64,000 nt of DNA, taken from Rhynchopus euleeides. Its lineage: Eukaryota; Euglenozoa; Diplonemea; Diplonemida; Diplonemidae. Shown piece by piece: positions 11,026-23,437 of the stretch. A program made the position numbers and the translations under genes. The stretch lies in contig OY723265.1 of NCBI GenBank assembly GCA_963210315.1, forward strand, positions 1,240,001 through 1,304,000. Direction: 5' to 3'. The notes under the pieces were generated by a model. That model was not told the origin of the DNA, searched no databases, and saw only the letters and a list, made by a program, of their open reading frames with translations. Position 1 is the first letter of the stretch. Each line of letters starts with the position of its first letter.

Positions 11026-14000
11026 ATGGTGAACTTCACCATCGATGAGGTCCGTCGGATCATGGACCACCCGGACCAGATCCGGAACATGTATGTCTAT
11101 GTCTGTGTGCTGCAGGGGGTGCCTTGTGTGTGTTGCAGTTGCAGTCTCAGTTGCGCCTTTGTCTGTGCCTCCTTGTGATTCTCGCCCGTCTTGCACCACG
11201 CACCGACACAACAGGTCCGTGATTGCGCACGTTGACCACGGTAAGTCGACGCTGACGGACTCGCTCGTTGCTGCGGCCGGTATCATTGCCATGGCCAAGG
11301 CTGGTGACGCGCGTCTGACCGACACGCGTGCGGACGAGCAGGTATGCCTGGGTGGTACTTGTTGCCTGTTGTGTGTCTGGACGAACGAAAGCCACGTCAA
11401 CTGACGTATTTGGACACGCTGGGATTGGGACTGCGGTTCGAGGTCGGGCCACCGTTGTGTTTTGTGCGTGCCGATTTAGGATGTGGTGGTCTCAACTTGT
11501 CAGCATCGTCAAGACCAAGACCAAGACCAACCCTCCCCTCCCTCGTCACAGGAGCGTTGCATCACGATCAAGTCGACCTCGATCTCGCTGTACTTCGAGC
11601 TGACGAAGGAGCTCGTGACGGACGAGGCGCTGAAGAGGCAGACCGGCGGGGAGCGCCGCGACTTCCTGATCAACCTGATCGACTCCCCCGGGCACGTTGA
11701 CTTCTCGTCGGAGGTGACGGCGGCTCTGCGTGTGACGGACGGTGCGCTCGTGGTGGTTGACTGCGTTGAGGGTGTGTGCGTGCAGACGGAGACGGTGCTG
11801 CGCCAGGCCCTGGCGGAGCGCATCAAGCCGGTGGTGATGGTGAACAAGGTGGACCGCGCGCTGCTGGAGCTGCAGCTGGACCCCGAGGAGGCGTACCAGT
11901 CGTTCTTCCGTACGATCCAGACGGTGAACGTGGTGATCGCGACGTACAACGACAAGCACCTCGGTGACGTGCAGGTGTACCCCGAGAACGGGACCGTCGG
12001 GTTCGGGTCTGGTCTGCACTCGTGGGCCTTCACGCTGAACAAGTTCGCGCGCATGTACGCGGCCAAGTTCGGTGTGGACGAGGAGAAGATGGTGAAGCGT
12101 CTGTGGGGTGACAGCTTCTTCGACGGGAAGCGCAAGAAGTGGACGAGCGAGGCGGTGGAGGGCGGCCAGCGCGCGTTCTGCCAGTTCTGCATGGAGCCGA
12201 TCCGGAACGTGTTCGACGCGGTGATGAACGAGAAGAAGGACAAGATGGAGAAGATGATGAAGGCGCTGAACATCACGCTGAAGGGTGACGAGAAGGACCT
12301 GACGCAGAAGAAGCTGCTGAAGTGCATCATGCAGAAGTTCCTGCCCGCCTCGGACGCGCTCCTGCAGATGATCGTGACGAAGCTGCCGTCGCCGAAGCAG
12401 GCGCAGTCGTACCGTGCGGACCAGCTGTACATGGGTGTGACGGAGCAGGAGGACGGGACGCTGGTGCCGAACAACGACAAGTACTACCAGGGGCTGAAGG
12501 GCTGCGACCAGAACGGGCCGCTGCTGATGTACGTGTCGAAGATGGTCCCCGCGGCGGACAAGGGGCGCTTCATCGCGTTCGGGCGTGTCTTCTCGGGGAA
12601 GATCAAGGCCGGGCAGAAGTCGCGCATCATGGGGCCGAACCACGAGTACGGGACGAAGAAGGACATGGCGGTGAAGAACATCCAGCGCACGCTGCTGATG
12701 ATGGGCCGCTACCAGGAGGCCGTGGAGGACGTGCCGTGCGGCAACGTCGTCGGTCTGGTCGGTGTCGACAACTTCATCGTGAAGACGGCGACGCTGACGG
12801 ACGAGGGCGCCGCCGACTGCTACCCGCTGCGCGACATGAAGTACAGCGTGTCGCCCGTCGTGCGTGTGGCTGTGGAGTGCGCGTCGCCCGCGGACCTGCC
12901 CAAGCTTGTTGAGGGGCTGAAGCGTCTGTCGAAGTCCGACCCGCTGGTGCAGTGCTCCATCGAGGAGTCGGGTGAGCACATCATCGCCGGTGCGGGTGAG
13001 CTCCACCTCGAGATCTGCCTGAAGGACCTGCAGGAGGACTTCATGGCGGGCGCGAAGCTGAAGATCAGCGAGCCCGTGGTGTCGTTCCGTGAGACGATCA
13101 CGCAGGACTCGGACCGCCAGTGCCTGTCGAAGTCGCCGAACAAGCACAACCGTCTGTTCTGCAGGGGTGCGCCGCTCGGCGACGAGCTGTGCCAGGCGAT
13201 CGACGACGAGTCGAAGAACGTGCACTCCCAGGCGGACCCCAAGATCCGCGCGCGCACGCTGGCGGACGAGTTCGAGTGGGATGTCGCTGAGGCGCGCAAG
13301 ATCTGGTGCTTCGGGCCGGACGGCAGCGGGCCGAACATCGTGGTGGACGTGACGAAGGGTGTGCAGAACATGAACGAGCTGAAGGACTCGTTCGTGGCGG
13401 CGTGGAACTGGGCCGCGAAGGAGGGTGTGATGTGCGAGGAGCAGATGCGCGGTGTGCGGATCAACATCGAGGACATGACGATGCACGCGGACGCCATCCA
13501 CCGTGGTGGTGGCCAGATCATCCCGACGGCGCGCCGTGTGTACTACGCGTGCTACCTGACGGCGAAGCCGGCCCTGATGGAGCCCGTCTTCCTGGTGGAC
13601 ATCCAGACCGTGGAGCACGCCATGGGCGGGATCTACGGTGTGCTGAACAAGCGCCGTGGTATCATGCTCGGGGAGGAGAACCGCCCCGGGACCCCGATCT
13701 ACAACGTATGTACCGCGTTGCATCTTCGGTGGTGTCTGGTTGCTGCCTGTCGGGTGCCACGCCGATGCCTGCTCCGCTGCATGCTGCACGGGAGCCGGGC
13801 AAGGCACCGATGGGGGGCCTGTGTCACGGCCCTGTTTGGAGAGGTGCAGCCGCGCGTGCACAGGGATTGCTCGCATTTTGCTATCTTTGATATCTTTGCT
13901 ATATTTGCTACCTTTGCGCCTGGATCGTCACACACACCACACACATCCCTTCCCATTCACAGGTGCGTGCGTACCTGCCGGTCTCCGAGTCGTTCGGGTT

Positions 14001-14426
14001 CACTGCTGACCTGCGTTCCCACACGGGTGGTCAGGTATGTGCTGCCTTTCTCTTTGTACTGATATTCATCCATATGTTGGGTGTAGTGTGTGTGTGTGGA
14101 GTCTGCATCAGAGTTTGCTCCGTGTGTTGCGTGCCACTACAACAAAACGCTTGCCATGTGTGTGGTACGTGCTGAGTGCTGAGTGATTTGGTGCCCACGT
14201 TTTCCAGATTTTCCAGATTTTCCACATTTTCCACATTTTCCTCGCTTTCACCGATTCCTCCCCCCTACAGGCCTTCCCGCAGTGCGTGTTCGACCACTGG
14301 GCGATGTTCCCCGGTGACCCGATGGCGGAGTCTGGTCTGGCCTCGGACCTGGTCAAGAAGACCCGTCTGCGCAAGGGTCTGAAGCCTGAGGTGCCCGGCC
14401 TGGACAACTTCTACGACAAGCTGTAG
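11026..14426 (+). CDS. EEF2: Elongation factor 2, copy 4
   Basis: Exons 11026-11090, 11215-11341, 11552-13705, 13963-14034 and 14271-14426. Intact, with standard introns and the standard protein. Confidence 0.97.
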
Positions 14427-15159
14427 ACGACGCTGTCCACACAACGGAAGACACACACACATCACTGATCCGTTGATTTTGTTTTCATTTTCATTTCCAT
14501 TTTCCTCTTCCTCTTCCTCTTCTATTTTTTGATTTCCATTCTTCTTTTTCCGTTTCCGTTTCCGTTTCTCCTTTACCCCGACCATCCCCCCCCGCCATTT
14601 TTTACCTTTTCTCTTCTGTTTTTCCGATTCTTTCGTTCTTCATTGTCATCTTCCTTTTTCCTTTCGACATTTCTCCTTTTTTTTTTATCCGCTTCCCTCA
14701 GCGCCCGCAAGACTTGCCTGCATGTGGGTGTGGGCGAAAAACCCTCCCCCCTCCCGCCTTCCTCTTTTTTCTTTTTTGCTGATTGGTCGGGTCCGTGTTG
14801 TGCGGCCCCGTTCTTTCTCATGGTTGCAGAAACAAAAAAAAAGATGTGCAGGCGGTGGCCAGGGACCACAAGACCCTGCGCTGAGAGACACAAAACGTGG
14901 TGTGCGGAGGATATGCATCAGATATGAGTATGAGTGTTGACGAAGAAGAGAAGAGTCCGCGTTGCATGCACAAGCTGGACTCGGAGCAGAGCAACGACCG
15001 ACGTGACGAGCGAGATTCGATGGAGAAGCGGCCCCACCCGCCCCCACCCTTTCCGTTTTCCACTGTGTGCCGCACATCACGCATTCCGTCTTCCGCATTG
15101 CGCCAGTTCCAAACCCACACGCACACCTCTCCAGGGCATCAACAGGGAATTCGGTCAAG
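14427..15159 (+). other. Spacer between copies 4 and 5 (733 bp)
   Basis: Carries a 10-T run before ATCC together with an A9 run. The T10 allele is otherwise seen only in the right flank of the N gap, before copy 8. No gene. Confidence 0.85.
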
Positions 15160-18100
15160 ATGGTGAACTTCACCATCGATGAGGTCCGTCGGATCATGGA
15201 CCACCCGGACCAGATCCGGAACATGTATGTCTATGTCTGTGTGCTGCAGGGGGTGCCTTGTGTGTGTTGCAGTTGCAGTCTCAGTTGCGCCTTTGTCTGT
15301 GCCTCCTTGTGATTCTCGCCCGTCTTGCACCACGCACCGACACAACAGGTCCGTGATTGCGCACGTTGACCACGGTAAGTCGACGCTGACGGACTCGCTC
15401 GTTGCTGCGGCCGGTATCATTGCCATGGCCAAGGCTGGTGACGCGCGTCTGACCGACACGCGTGCGGACGAGCAGGTATGCCTGGGTGGTACTTGTTGCC
15501 TGTTGTGTGTCTGGACGAACGAAAGCCACGTCAACTGACGTATTTGGACACGCTGGGATTGGGACTGCGGTTCGAGGTCGGGCCACCGTTGTGTTTTGTG
15601 CGTGCCGATTTAGGATGTGGTGGTCTCAACTTGTCAGCATCGTCAAGACCAAGACCAAGACCAACCCTCCCCTCCCTCGTCACAGGAGCGTTGCATCACG
15701 ATCAAGTCGACCTCGATTTCGCTGTACTTCGAGCTGACGAAGGAGCTCGTGACGGACGAGGCGCTGAAGAGGCAGACCGGCGGGGAGCGCCGCGACTTCC
15801 TGATCAACCTGATCGACTCCCCCGGGCACGTTGACTTCTCGTCGGAGGTGACGGCGGCTCTGCGTGTGACGGACGGTGCGCTCGTGGTGGTTGACTGCGT
15901 TGAGGGTGTGTGCGTGCAGACGGAGACGGTGCTGCGCCAGGCCCTGGCGGAGCGCATCAAGCCGGTGGTGATGGTGAACAAGGTGGACCGCGCGCTGCTG
16001 GAGCTGCAGCTGGACCCCGAGGAGGCGTACCAGTCGTTCTTCCGTACGATCCAGACGGTGAACGTGGTGATCGCGACGTACAACGACAAGCACCTCGGTG
16101 ACGTGCAGGTGTACCCCGAGAACGGGACCGTCGGGTTCGGGTCTGGTCTGCACTCGTGGGCCTTCACGCTGAACAAGTTCGCGCGCATGTACGCGGCCAA
16201 GTTCGGTGTGGACGAGGAGAAGATGGTGAAGCGTCTGTGGGGTGACAGCTTCTTCGACGGGAAGCGCAAGAAGTGGACGAGCGAGGCGGTGGAGGGCGGC
16301 CAGCGCGCGTTCTGCCAGTTCTGCATGGAGCCGATCCGGAACGTGTTCGACGCGGTGATGAACGAGAAGAAGGACAAGATGGAGAAGATGATGAAGGCGC
16401 TGAACATCACGCTGAAGGGTGACGAGAAGGACCTGACGCAGAAGAAGCTGCTGAAGTGCATCATGCAGAAGTTCCTGCCCGCCTCGGACGCGCTCCTGCA
16501 GATGATCGTGACGAAGCTGCCGTCGCCGAAGCAGGCGCAGTCGTACCGTGCGGACCAGCTGTACATGGGTGTGACGGAGCAGGAGGACGGGACGCTGGTG
16601 CCGAACAACGACAAGTACTACCAGGGGCTGAAGGGCTGCGACCAGAACGGGCCGCTGCTGATGTACGTGTCGAAGATGGTCCCCGCGGCGGACAAGGGGC
16701 GCTTCATCGCGTTCGGGCGTGTCTTCTCGGGGAAGATCAAGGCCGGGCAGAAGTCGCGCATCATGGGGCCGAACCACGAGTACGGGACGAAGAAGGACAT
16801 GGCGGTGAAGAACATCCAGCGCACGCTGCTGATGATGGGCCGCTACCAGGAGGCCGTGGAGGACGTGCCGTGCGGCAACGTCGTCGGTCTGGTCGGTGTC
16901 GACAACTTCATCGTGAAGACGGCGACGCTGACGGACGAGGGCGCCGCCGACTGCTACCCGCTGCGCGACATGAAGTACAGCGTGTCGCCCGTCGTGCGTG
17001 TGGCTGTGGAGTGCGCGTCGCCCGCGGACCTGCCCAAGCTTGTTGAGGGGCTGAAGCGTCTGTCGAAGTCCGACCCGCTGGTGCAGTGCTCCATCGAGGA
17101 GTCGGGTGAGCACATCATCGCCGGTGCGGGTGAGCTCCACCTCGAGATCTGCCTGAAGGACCTGCAGGAGGACTTCATGGCGGGCGCGAAGCTGAAGATC
17201 AGCGAGCCCGTGGTGTCGTTCCGTGAGACGATCACGCAGGACTCGGACCGCCAGTGCCTGTCGAAGTCGCCGAACAAGCACAACCGTCTGTTCTGCAGGG
17301 GTGCGCCGCTCGGCGACGAGCTGTGCCAGGCGATCGACGACGAGTCGAAGAACGTGCACTCCCAGGCGGACCCCAAGATCCGCGCGCGCACGCTGGCGGA
17401 CGAGTTCGAGTGGGATGTCGCTGAGGCGCGCAAGATCTGGTGCTTCGGGCCGGACGGCAGCGGGCCGAACATCGTGGTGGACGTGACGAAGGGTGTGCAG
17501 AACATGAACGAGCTGAAGGACTCGTTCGTGGCGGCGTGGAACTGGGCCGCGAAGGAGGGTGTGATGTGCGAGGAGCAGATGCGCGGTGTGCGGATCAACA
17601 TCGAGGACATGACGATGCACGCGGACGCCATCCACCGTGGTGGTGGCCAGATCATCCCGACGGCGCGCCGTGTGTACTACGCGTGCTACCTGACGGCGAA
17701 GCCGGCCCTGATGGAGCCCGTCTTCCTGGTGGACATCCAGACCGTGGAGCACGCCATGGGCGGGATCTACGGTGTGCTGAACAAGCGCCGTGGTATCATG
17801 CTCGGGGAGGAGAACCGCCCCGGGACCCCGATCTACAACGTATGTACCGCGTTGCATCTTCGGTGGTGTCTGGTTGCTGCCTGTCGGGTGCCACGCCGAT
17901 GCCTGCTCCGCTGCATGCTGCACGGGAGCCGGGCAAGGCACCGATGGGGGGCCTGTGTCACGGCCCTGTTTGGAGAGGTGCAGCCGCGCGTGCACAGGGA
18001 TTGCTCGCATTTTGCTATCTTTGATATCTTTGCTATATTTGCTACCTTTGCGCCTGGATCGTCACACACACCACACACATCCCTTCCCATTCACAGGTGC

Positions 18101-18560
18101 GTGCGTACCTGCCGGTCTCCGAGTCGTTCGGGTTCACTGCTGACCTGCGTTCCCACACGGGTGGTCAGGTATGTGCTGCCTTTCTCTTTGTACTGATATT
18201 CATCCATATGTTGGGTGTAGTGTGTGTGTGTGGAGTCTGCATCAGAGTTTGCTCCGTGTGTTGCGTGCCACTACAACAAAACGCTTGCCATGTGTGTGGT
18301 ACGTGCTGAGTGCTGAGTGATTTGGTGCCCACGTTTTCCAGATTTTCCAGATTTTCCACATTTTCCACATTTTCCTCGCTTTCACCGATTCCTCCCCCCT
18401 ACAGGCCTTCCCGCAGTGCGTGTTCGACCACTGGGCGATGTTCCCCGGTGACCCGATGGCGGAGTCTGGTCTGGCCTCGGACCTGGTCAAGAAGACCCGT
18501 CTGCGCAAGGGTCTGAAGCCTGAGGTGCCCGGCCTGGACAACTTCTACGACAAGCTGTAG
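15160..18560 (+). CDS. EEF2: Elongation factor 2, copy 5 (silent C-to-T variant)
   Basis: Exons 15160-15224, 15349-15475, 15686-17839, 18097-18168 and 18405-18560. One base differs from the other copies: T at 15718, third position of the Ile75 codon (ATC to ATT), so the protein is unchanged. The same change occurs in copy 8. Confidence 0.97.
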
Positions 18561-19298
18561 ACGACGCTGTCCACACAACGGAAGACACACACACATCACT
18601 GATCCGTTGATTTTGTTTTCATTTTCATTTTCATTTCCATTTTCCTCTTCCTCTTCCTCTTCTATTTTTTGATTTCCATTCTTCTTTTTCCGTTTCCGTT
18701 TCCGTTTCTCCTTTACCCCGACCATCCCCCCCCGCCATTTTTTACCTTTTCTCTTCTGTTTTTCCGATTCTTTCGTTCTTCATTGTCATCTTCCTTTTTC
18801 CTTTCGACATTTCTCCTTTTTTTTTATCCGCTTCCCTCAGCGCCCGCAAGACTTGCCTGCATGTGGGTGTGGGCGAAAAACCCTCCCCCCTCCCGCCTTC
18901 CTCTTTTTTCTTTTTTGCTGATTGGTCGGGTCCGTGTTGTGCGGCCCCGTTCTTTCTCATGGTTGCAGAAACAAAAAAAAAGATGTGCAGGCGGTGGCCA
19001 GGGACCACAAGACCCTGCGCTGAGAGACACAAAACGTGGTGTGCGGAGGATATGCATCAGATATGAGTATGAGTGTTGACGAAGAAGAGAAGAGTCCGCG
19101 TTGCATGCACAAGCTGGACTCGGAGCAGAGCAACGACCGACGTGACGAGCGAGATTCGATGGAGAAGCGGCCCCACCCGCCCCCACCCTTTCCGTTTTCC
19201 ACTGTGTGCCGCACATCACGCATTCCGTCTTCCGCATTGCGCCAGTTCCAAACCCACACGCACACCTCTCCAGGGCATCAACAGGGAATTCGGTCAAG
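18561..19298 (+). other. Spacer between copies 5 and 6 (738 bp)
   Basis: One extra TTTTCA hexamer at the start of the polypyrimidine tract (around 18615-18635), with A9 and T9. No gene. Confidence 0.85.
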
Positions 19299-22200
19299 AT
19301 GGTGAACTTCACCATCGATGAGGTCCGTCGGATCATGGACCACCCGGACCAGATCCGGAACATGTATGTCTATGTCTGTGTGCTGCAGGGGGTGCCTTGT
19401 GTGTGTTGCAGTTGCAGTCTCAGTTGCGCCTTTGTCTGTGCCTCCTTGTGATTCTCGCCCGTCTTGCACCACGCACCGACACAACAGGTCCGTGATTGCG
19501 CACGTTGACCACGGTAAGTCGACGCTGACGGACTCGCTCGTTGCTGCGGCCGGTATCATTGCCATGGCCAAGGCTGGTGACGCGCGTCTGACCGACACGC
19601 GTGCGGACGAGCAGGTATGCCTGGGTGGTACTTGTTGCCTGTTGTGTGTCTGGACGAACGAAAGCCACGTCAACTGACGTATTTGGACACGCTGGGATTG
19701 GGACTGCGGTTCGAGGTCGGGCCACCGTTGTGTTTTGTGCGTGCCGATTTAGGATGTGGTGGTCTCAACTTGTCAGCATCGTCAAGACCAAGACCAAGAC
19801 CAACCCTCCCCTCCCTCGTCACAGGAGCGTTGCATCACGATCAAGTCGACCTCGATCTCGCTGTACTTCGAGCTGACGAAGGAGCTCGTGACGGACGAGG
19901 CGCTGAAGAGGCAGACCGGCGGGGAGCGCCGCGACTTCCTGATCAACCTGATCGACTCCCCCGGGCACGTTGACTTCTCGTCGGAGGTGACGGCGGCTCT
20001 GCGTGTGACGGACGGTGCGCTCGTGGTGGTTGACTGCGTTGAGGGTGTGTGCGTGCAGACGGAGACGGTGCTGCGCCAGGCCCTGGCGGAGCGCATCAAG
20101 CCGGTGGTGATGGTGAACAAGGTGGACCGCGCGCTGCTGGAGCTGCAGCTGGACCCCGAGGAGGCGTACCAGTCGTTCTTCCGTACGATCCAGACGGTGA
20201 ACGTGGTGATCGCGACGTACAACGACAAGCACCTCGGTGACGTGCAGGTGTACCCCGAGAACGGGACCGTCGGGTTCGGGTCTGGTCTGCACTCGTGGGC
20301 CTTCACGCTGAACAAGTTCGCGCGCATGTACGCGGCCAAGTTCGGTGTGGACGAGGAGAAGATGGTGAAGCGTCTGTGGGGTGACAGCTTCTTCGACGGG
20401 AAGCGCAAGAAGTGGACGAGCGAGGCGGTGGAGGGCGGCCAGCGCGCGTTCTGCCAGTTCTGCATGGAGCCGATCCGGAACGTGTTCGACGCGGTGATGA
20501 ACGAGAAGAAGGACAAGATGGAGAAGATGATGAAGGCGCTGAACATCACGCTGAAGGGTGACGAGAAGGACCTGACGCAGAAGAAGCTGCTGAAGTGCAT
20601 CATGCAGAAGTTCCTGCCCGCCTCGGACGCGCTCCTGCAGATGATCGTGACGAAGCTGCCGTCGCCGAAGCAGGCGCAGTCGTACCGTGCGGACCAGCTG
20701 TACATGGGTGTGACGGAGCAGGAGGACGGGACGCTGGTGCCGAACAACGACAAGTACTACCAGGGGCTGAAGGGCTGCGACCAGAACGGGCCGCTGCTGA
20801 TGTACGTGTCGAAGATGGTCCCCGCGGCGGACAAGGGGCGCTTCATCGCGTTCGGGCGTGTCTTCTCGGGGAAGATCAAGGCCGGGCAGAAGTCGCGCAT
20901 CATGGGGCCGAACCACGAGTACGGGACGAAGAAGGACATGGCGGTGAAGAACATCCAGCGCACGCTGCTGATGATGGGCCGCTACCAGGAGGCCGTGGAG
21001 GACGTGCCGTGCGGCAACGTCGTCGGTCTGGTCGGTGTCGACAACTTCATCGTGAAGACGGCGACGCTGACGGACGAGGGCGCCGCCGACTGCTACCCGC
21101 TGCGCGACATGAAGTACAGCGTGTCGCCCGTCGTGCGTGTGGCTGTGGAGTGCGCGTCGCCCGCGGACCTGCCCAAGCTTGTTGAGGGGCTGAAGCGTCT
21201 GTCGAAGTCCGACCCGCTGGTGCAGTGCTCCATCGAGGAGTCGGGTGAGCACATCATCGCCGGTGCGGGTGAGCTCCACCTCGAGATCTGCCTGAAGGAC
21301 CTGCAGGAGGACTTCATGGCGGGCGCGAAGCTGAAGATCAGCGAGCCCGTGGTGTCGTTCCGTGAGACGATCACGCAGGACTCGGACCGCCAGTGCCTGT
21401 CGAAGTCGCCGAACAAGCACAACCGTCTGTTCTGCAGGGGTGCGCCGCTCGGCGACGAGCTGTGCCAGGCGATCGACGACGAGTCGAAGAACGTGCACTC
21501 CCAGGCGGACCCCAAGATCCGCGCGCGCACGCTGGCGGACGAGTTCGAGTGGGATGTCGCTGAGGCGCGCAAGATCTGGTGCTTCGGGCCGGACGGCAGC
21601 GGGCCGAACATCGTGGTGGACGTGACGAAGGGTGTGCAGAACATGAACGAGCTGAAGGACTCGTTCGTGGCGGCGTGGAACTGGGCCGCGAAGGAGGGTG
21701 TGATGTGCGAGGAGCAGATGCGCGGTGTGCGGATCAACATCGAGGACATGACGATGCACGCGGACGCCATCCACCGTGGTGGTGGCCAGATCATCCCGAC
21801 GGCGCGCCGTGTGTACTACGCGTGCTACCTGACGGCGAAGCCGGCCCTGATGGAGCCCGTCTTCCTGGTGGACATCCAGACCGTGGAGCACGCCATGGGC
21901 GGGATCTACGGTGTGCTGAACAAGCGCCGTGGTATCATGCTCGGGGAGGAGAACCGCCCCGGGACCCCGATCTACAACGTATGTACCGCGTTGCATCTTC
22001 GGTGGTGTCTGGTTGCTGCCTGTCGGGTGCCACGCCGATGCCTGCTCCGCTGCATGCTGCACGGGAGCCGGGCAAGGCACCGATGGGGGGCCTGTGTCAC
22101 GGCCCTGTTTGGAGAGGTGCAGCCGCGCGTGCACAGGGATTGCTCGCATTTTGCTATCTTTGATATCTTTGCTATATTTGCTACCTTTGCGCCTGGATCG

Positions 22201-22699
22201 TCACACACACCACACACATCCCTTCCCATTCACAGGTGCGTGCGTACCTGCCGGTCTCCGAGTCGTTCGGGTTCACTGCTGACCTGCGTTCCCACACGGG
22301 TGGTCAGGTATGTGCTGCCTTTCTCTTTGTACTGATATTCATCCATATGTTGGGTGTAGTGTGTGTGTGTGGAGTCTGCATCAGAGTTTGCTCCGTGTGT
22401 TGCGTGCCACTACAACAAAACGCTTGCCATGTGTGTGGTACGTGCTGAGTGCTGAGTGATTTGGTGCCCACGTTTTCCAGATTTTCCAGATTTTCCACAT
22501 TTTCCACATTTTCCTCGCTTTCACCGATTCCTCCCCCCTACAGGCCTTCCCGCAGTGCGTGTTCGACCACTGGGCGATGTTCCCCGGTGACCCGATGGCG
22601 GAGTCTGGTCTGGCCTCGGACCTGGTCAAGAAGACCCGTCTGCGCAAGGGTCTGAAGCCTGAGGTGCCCGGCCTGGACAACTTCTACGACAAGCTGTAG
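19299..22699 (+). CDS. EEF2: Elongation factor 2, copy 6
   Basis: Exons 19299-19363, 19488-19614, 19825-21978, 22236-22307 and 22544-22699. Intact, with the standard introns and protein. Confidence 0.97.
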
Positions 22700-23437
22700 A
22701 CGACGCTGTCCACACAACGGAAGACACACACACATCACTGATCCGTTGATTTTGTTTTCATTTTCATTTCCATTTTCCTCTTCCTCTTCCTCTTCTATTT
22801 TTTGATTTCCATTCTTCTTTTTCCGTTTCCGTTTCCGTTTCCGTTTCTCCTTTACCCCGACCATCCCCCCCCGCCATTTTTTACCTTTTCTCTTCTGTTT
22901 TTCCGATTCTTTCGTTCTTCATTGTCATCTTCCTTTTTCCTTTCGACATTTCTCCTTTTTTTTTATCCGCTTCCCTCAGCGCCCGCAAGACTTGCCTGCA
23001 TGTGGGTGTGGGCGAAAAACCCTCCCCCCTCCCGCCTTCCTCTTTTTTCTTTTTTGCTGATTGGTCGGGTCCGTGTTGTGCGGCCCCGTTCTTTCTCATG
23101 GTTGCAGAAACAAAAAAAAAGATGTGCAGGCGGTGGCCAGGGACCACAAGACCCTGCGCTGAGAGACACAAAACGTGGTGTGCGGAGGATATGCATCAGA
23201 TATGAGTATGAGTGTTGACGAAGAAGAGAAGAGTCCGCGTTGCATGCACAAGCTGGACTCGGAGCAGAGCAACGACCGACGTGACGAGCGAGATTCGATG
23301 GAGAAGCGGCCCCACCCGCCCCCACCCTTTCCGTTTTCCACTGTGTGCCGCACATCACGCATTCCGTCTTCCGCATTGCGCCAGTTCCAAACCCACACGC
23401 ACACCTCTCCAGGGCATCAACAGGGAATTCGGTCAAG
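22700..23437 (+). other. Spacer between copies 6 and 7 (738 bp)
   Basis: One extra TTTCCG hexamer within the polypyrimidine tract (around 22820-22848), an independent change from the TTTTCA gain in the preceding spacer. A9, T9. No gene. Confidence 0.85.
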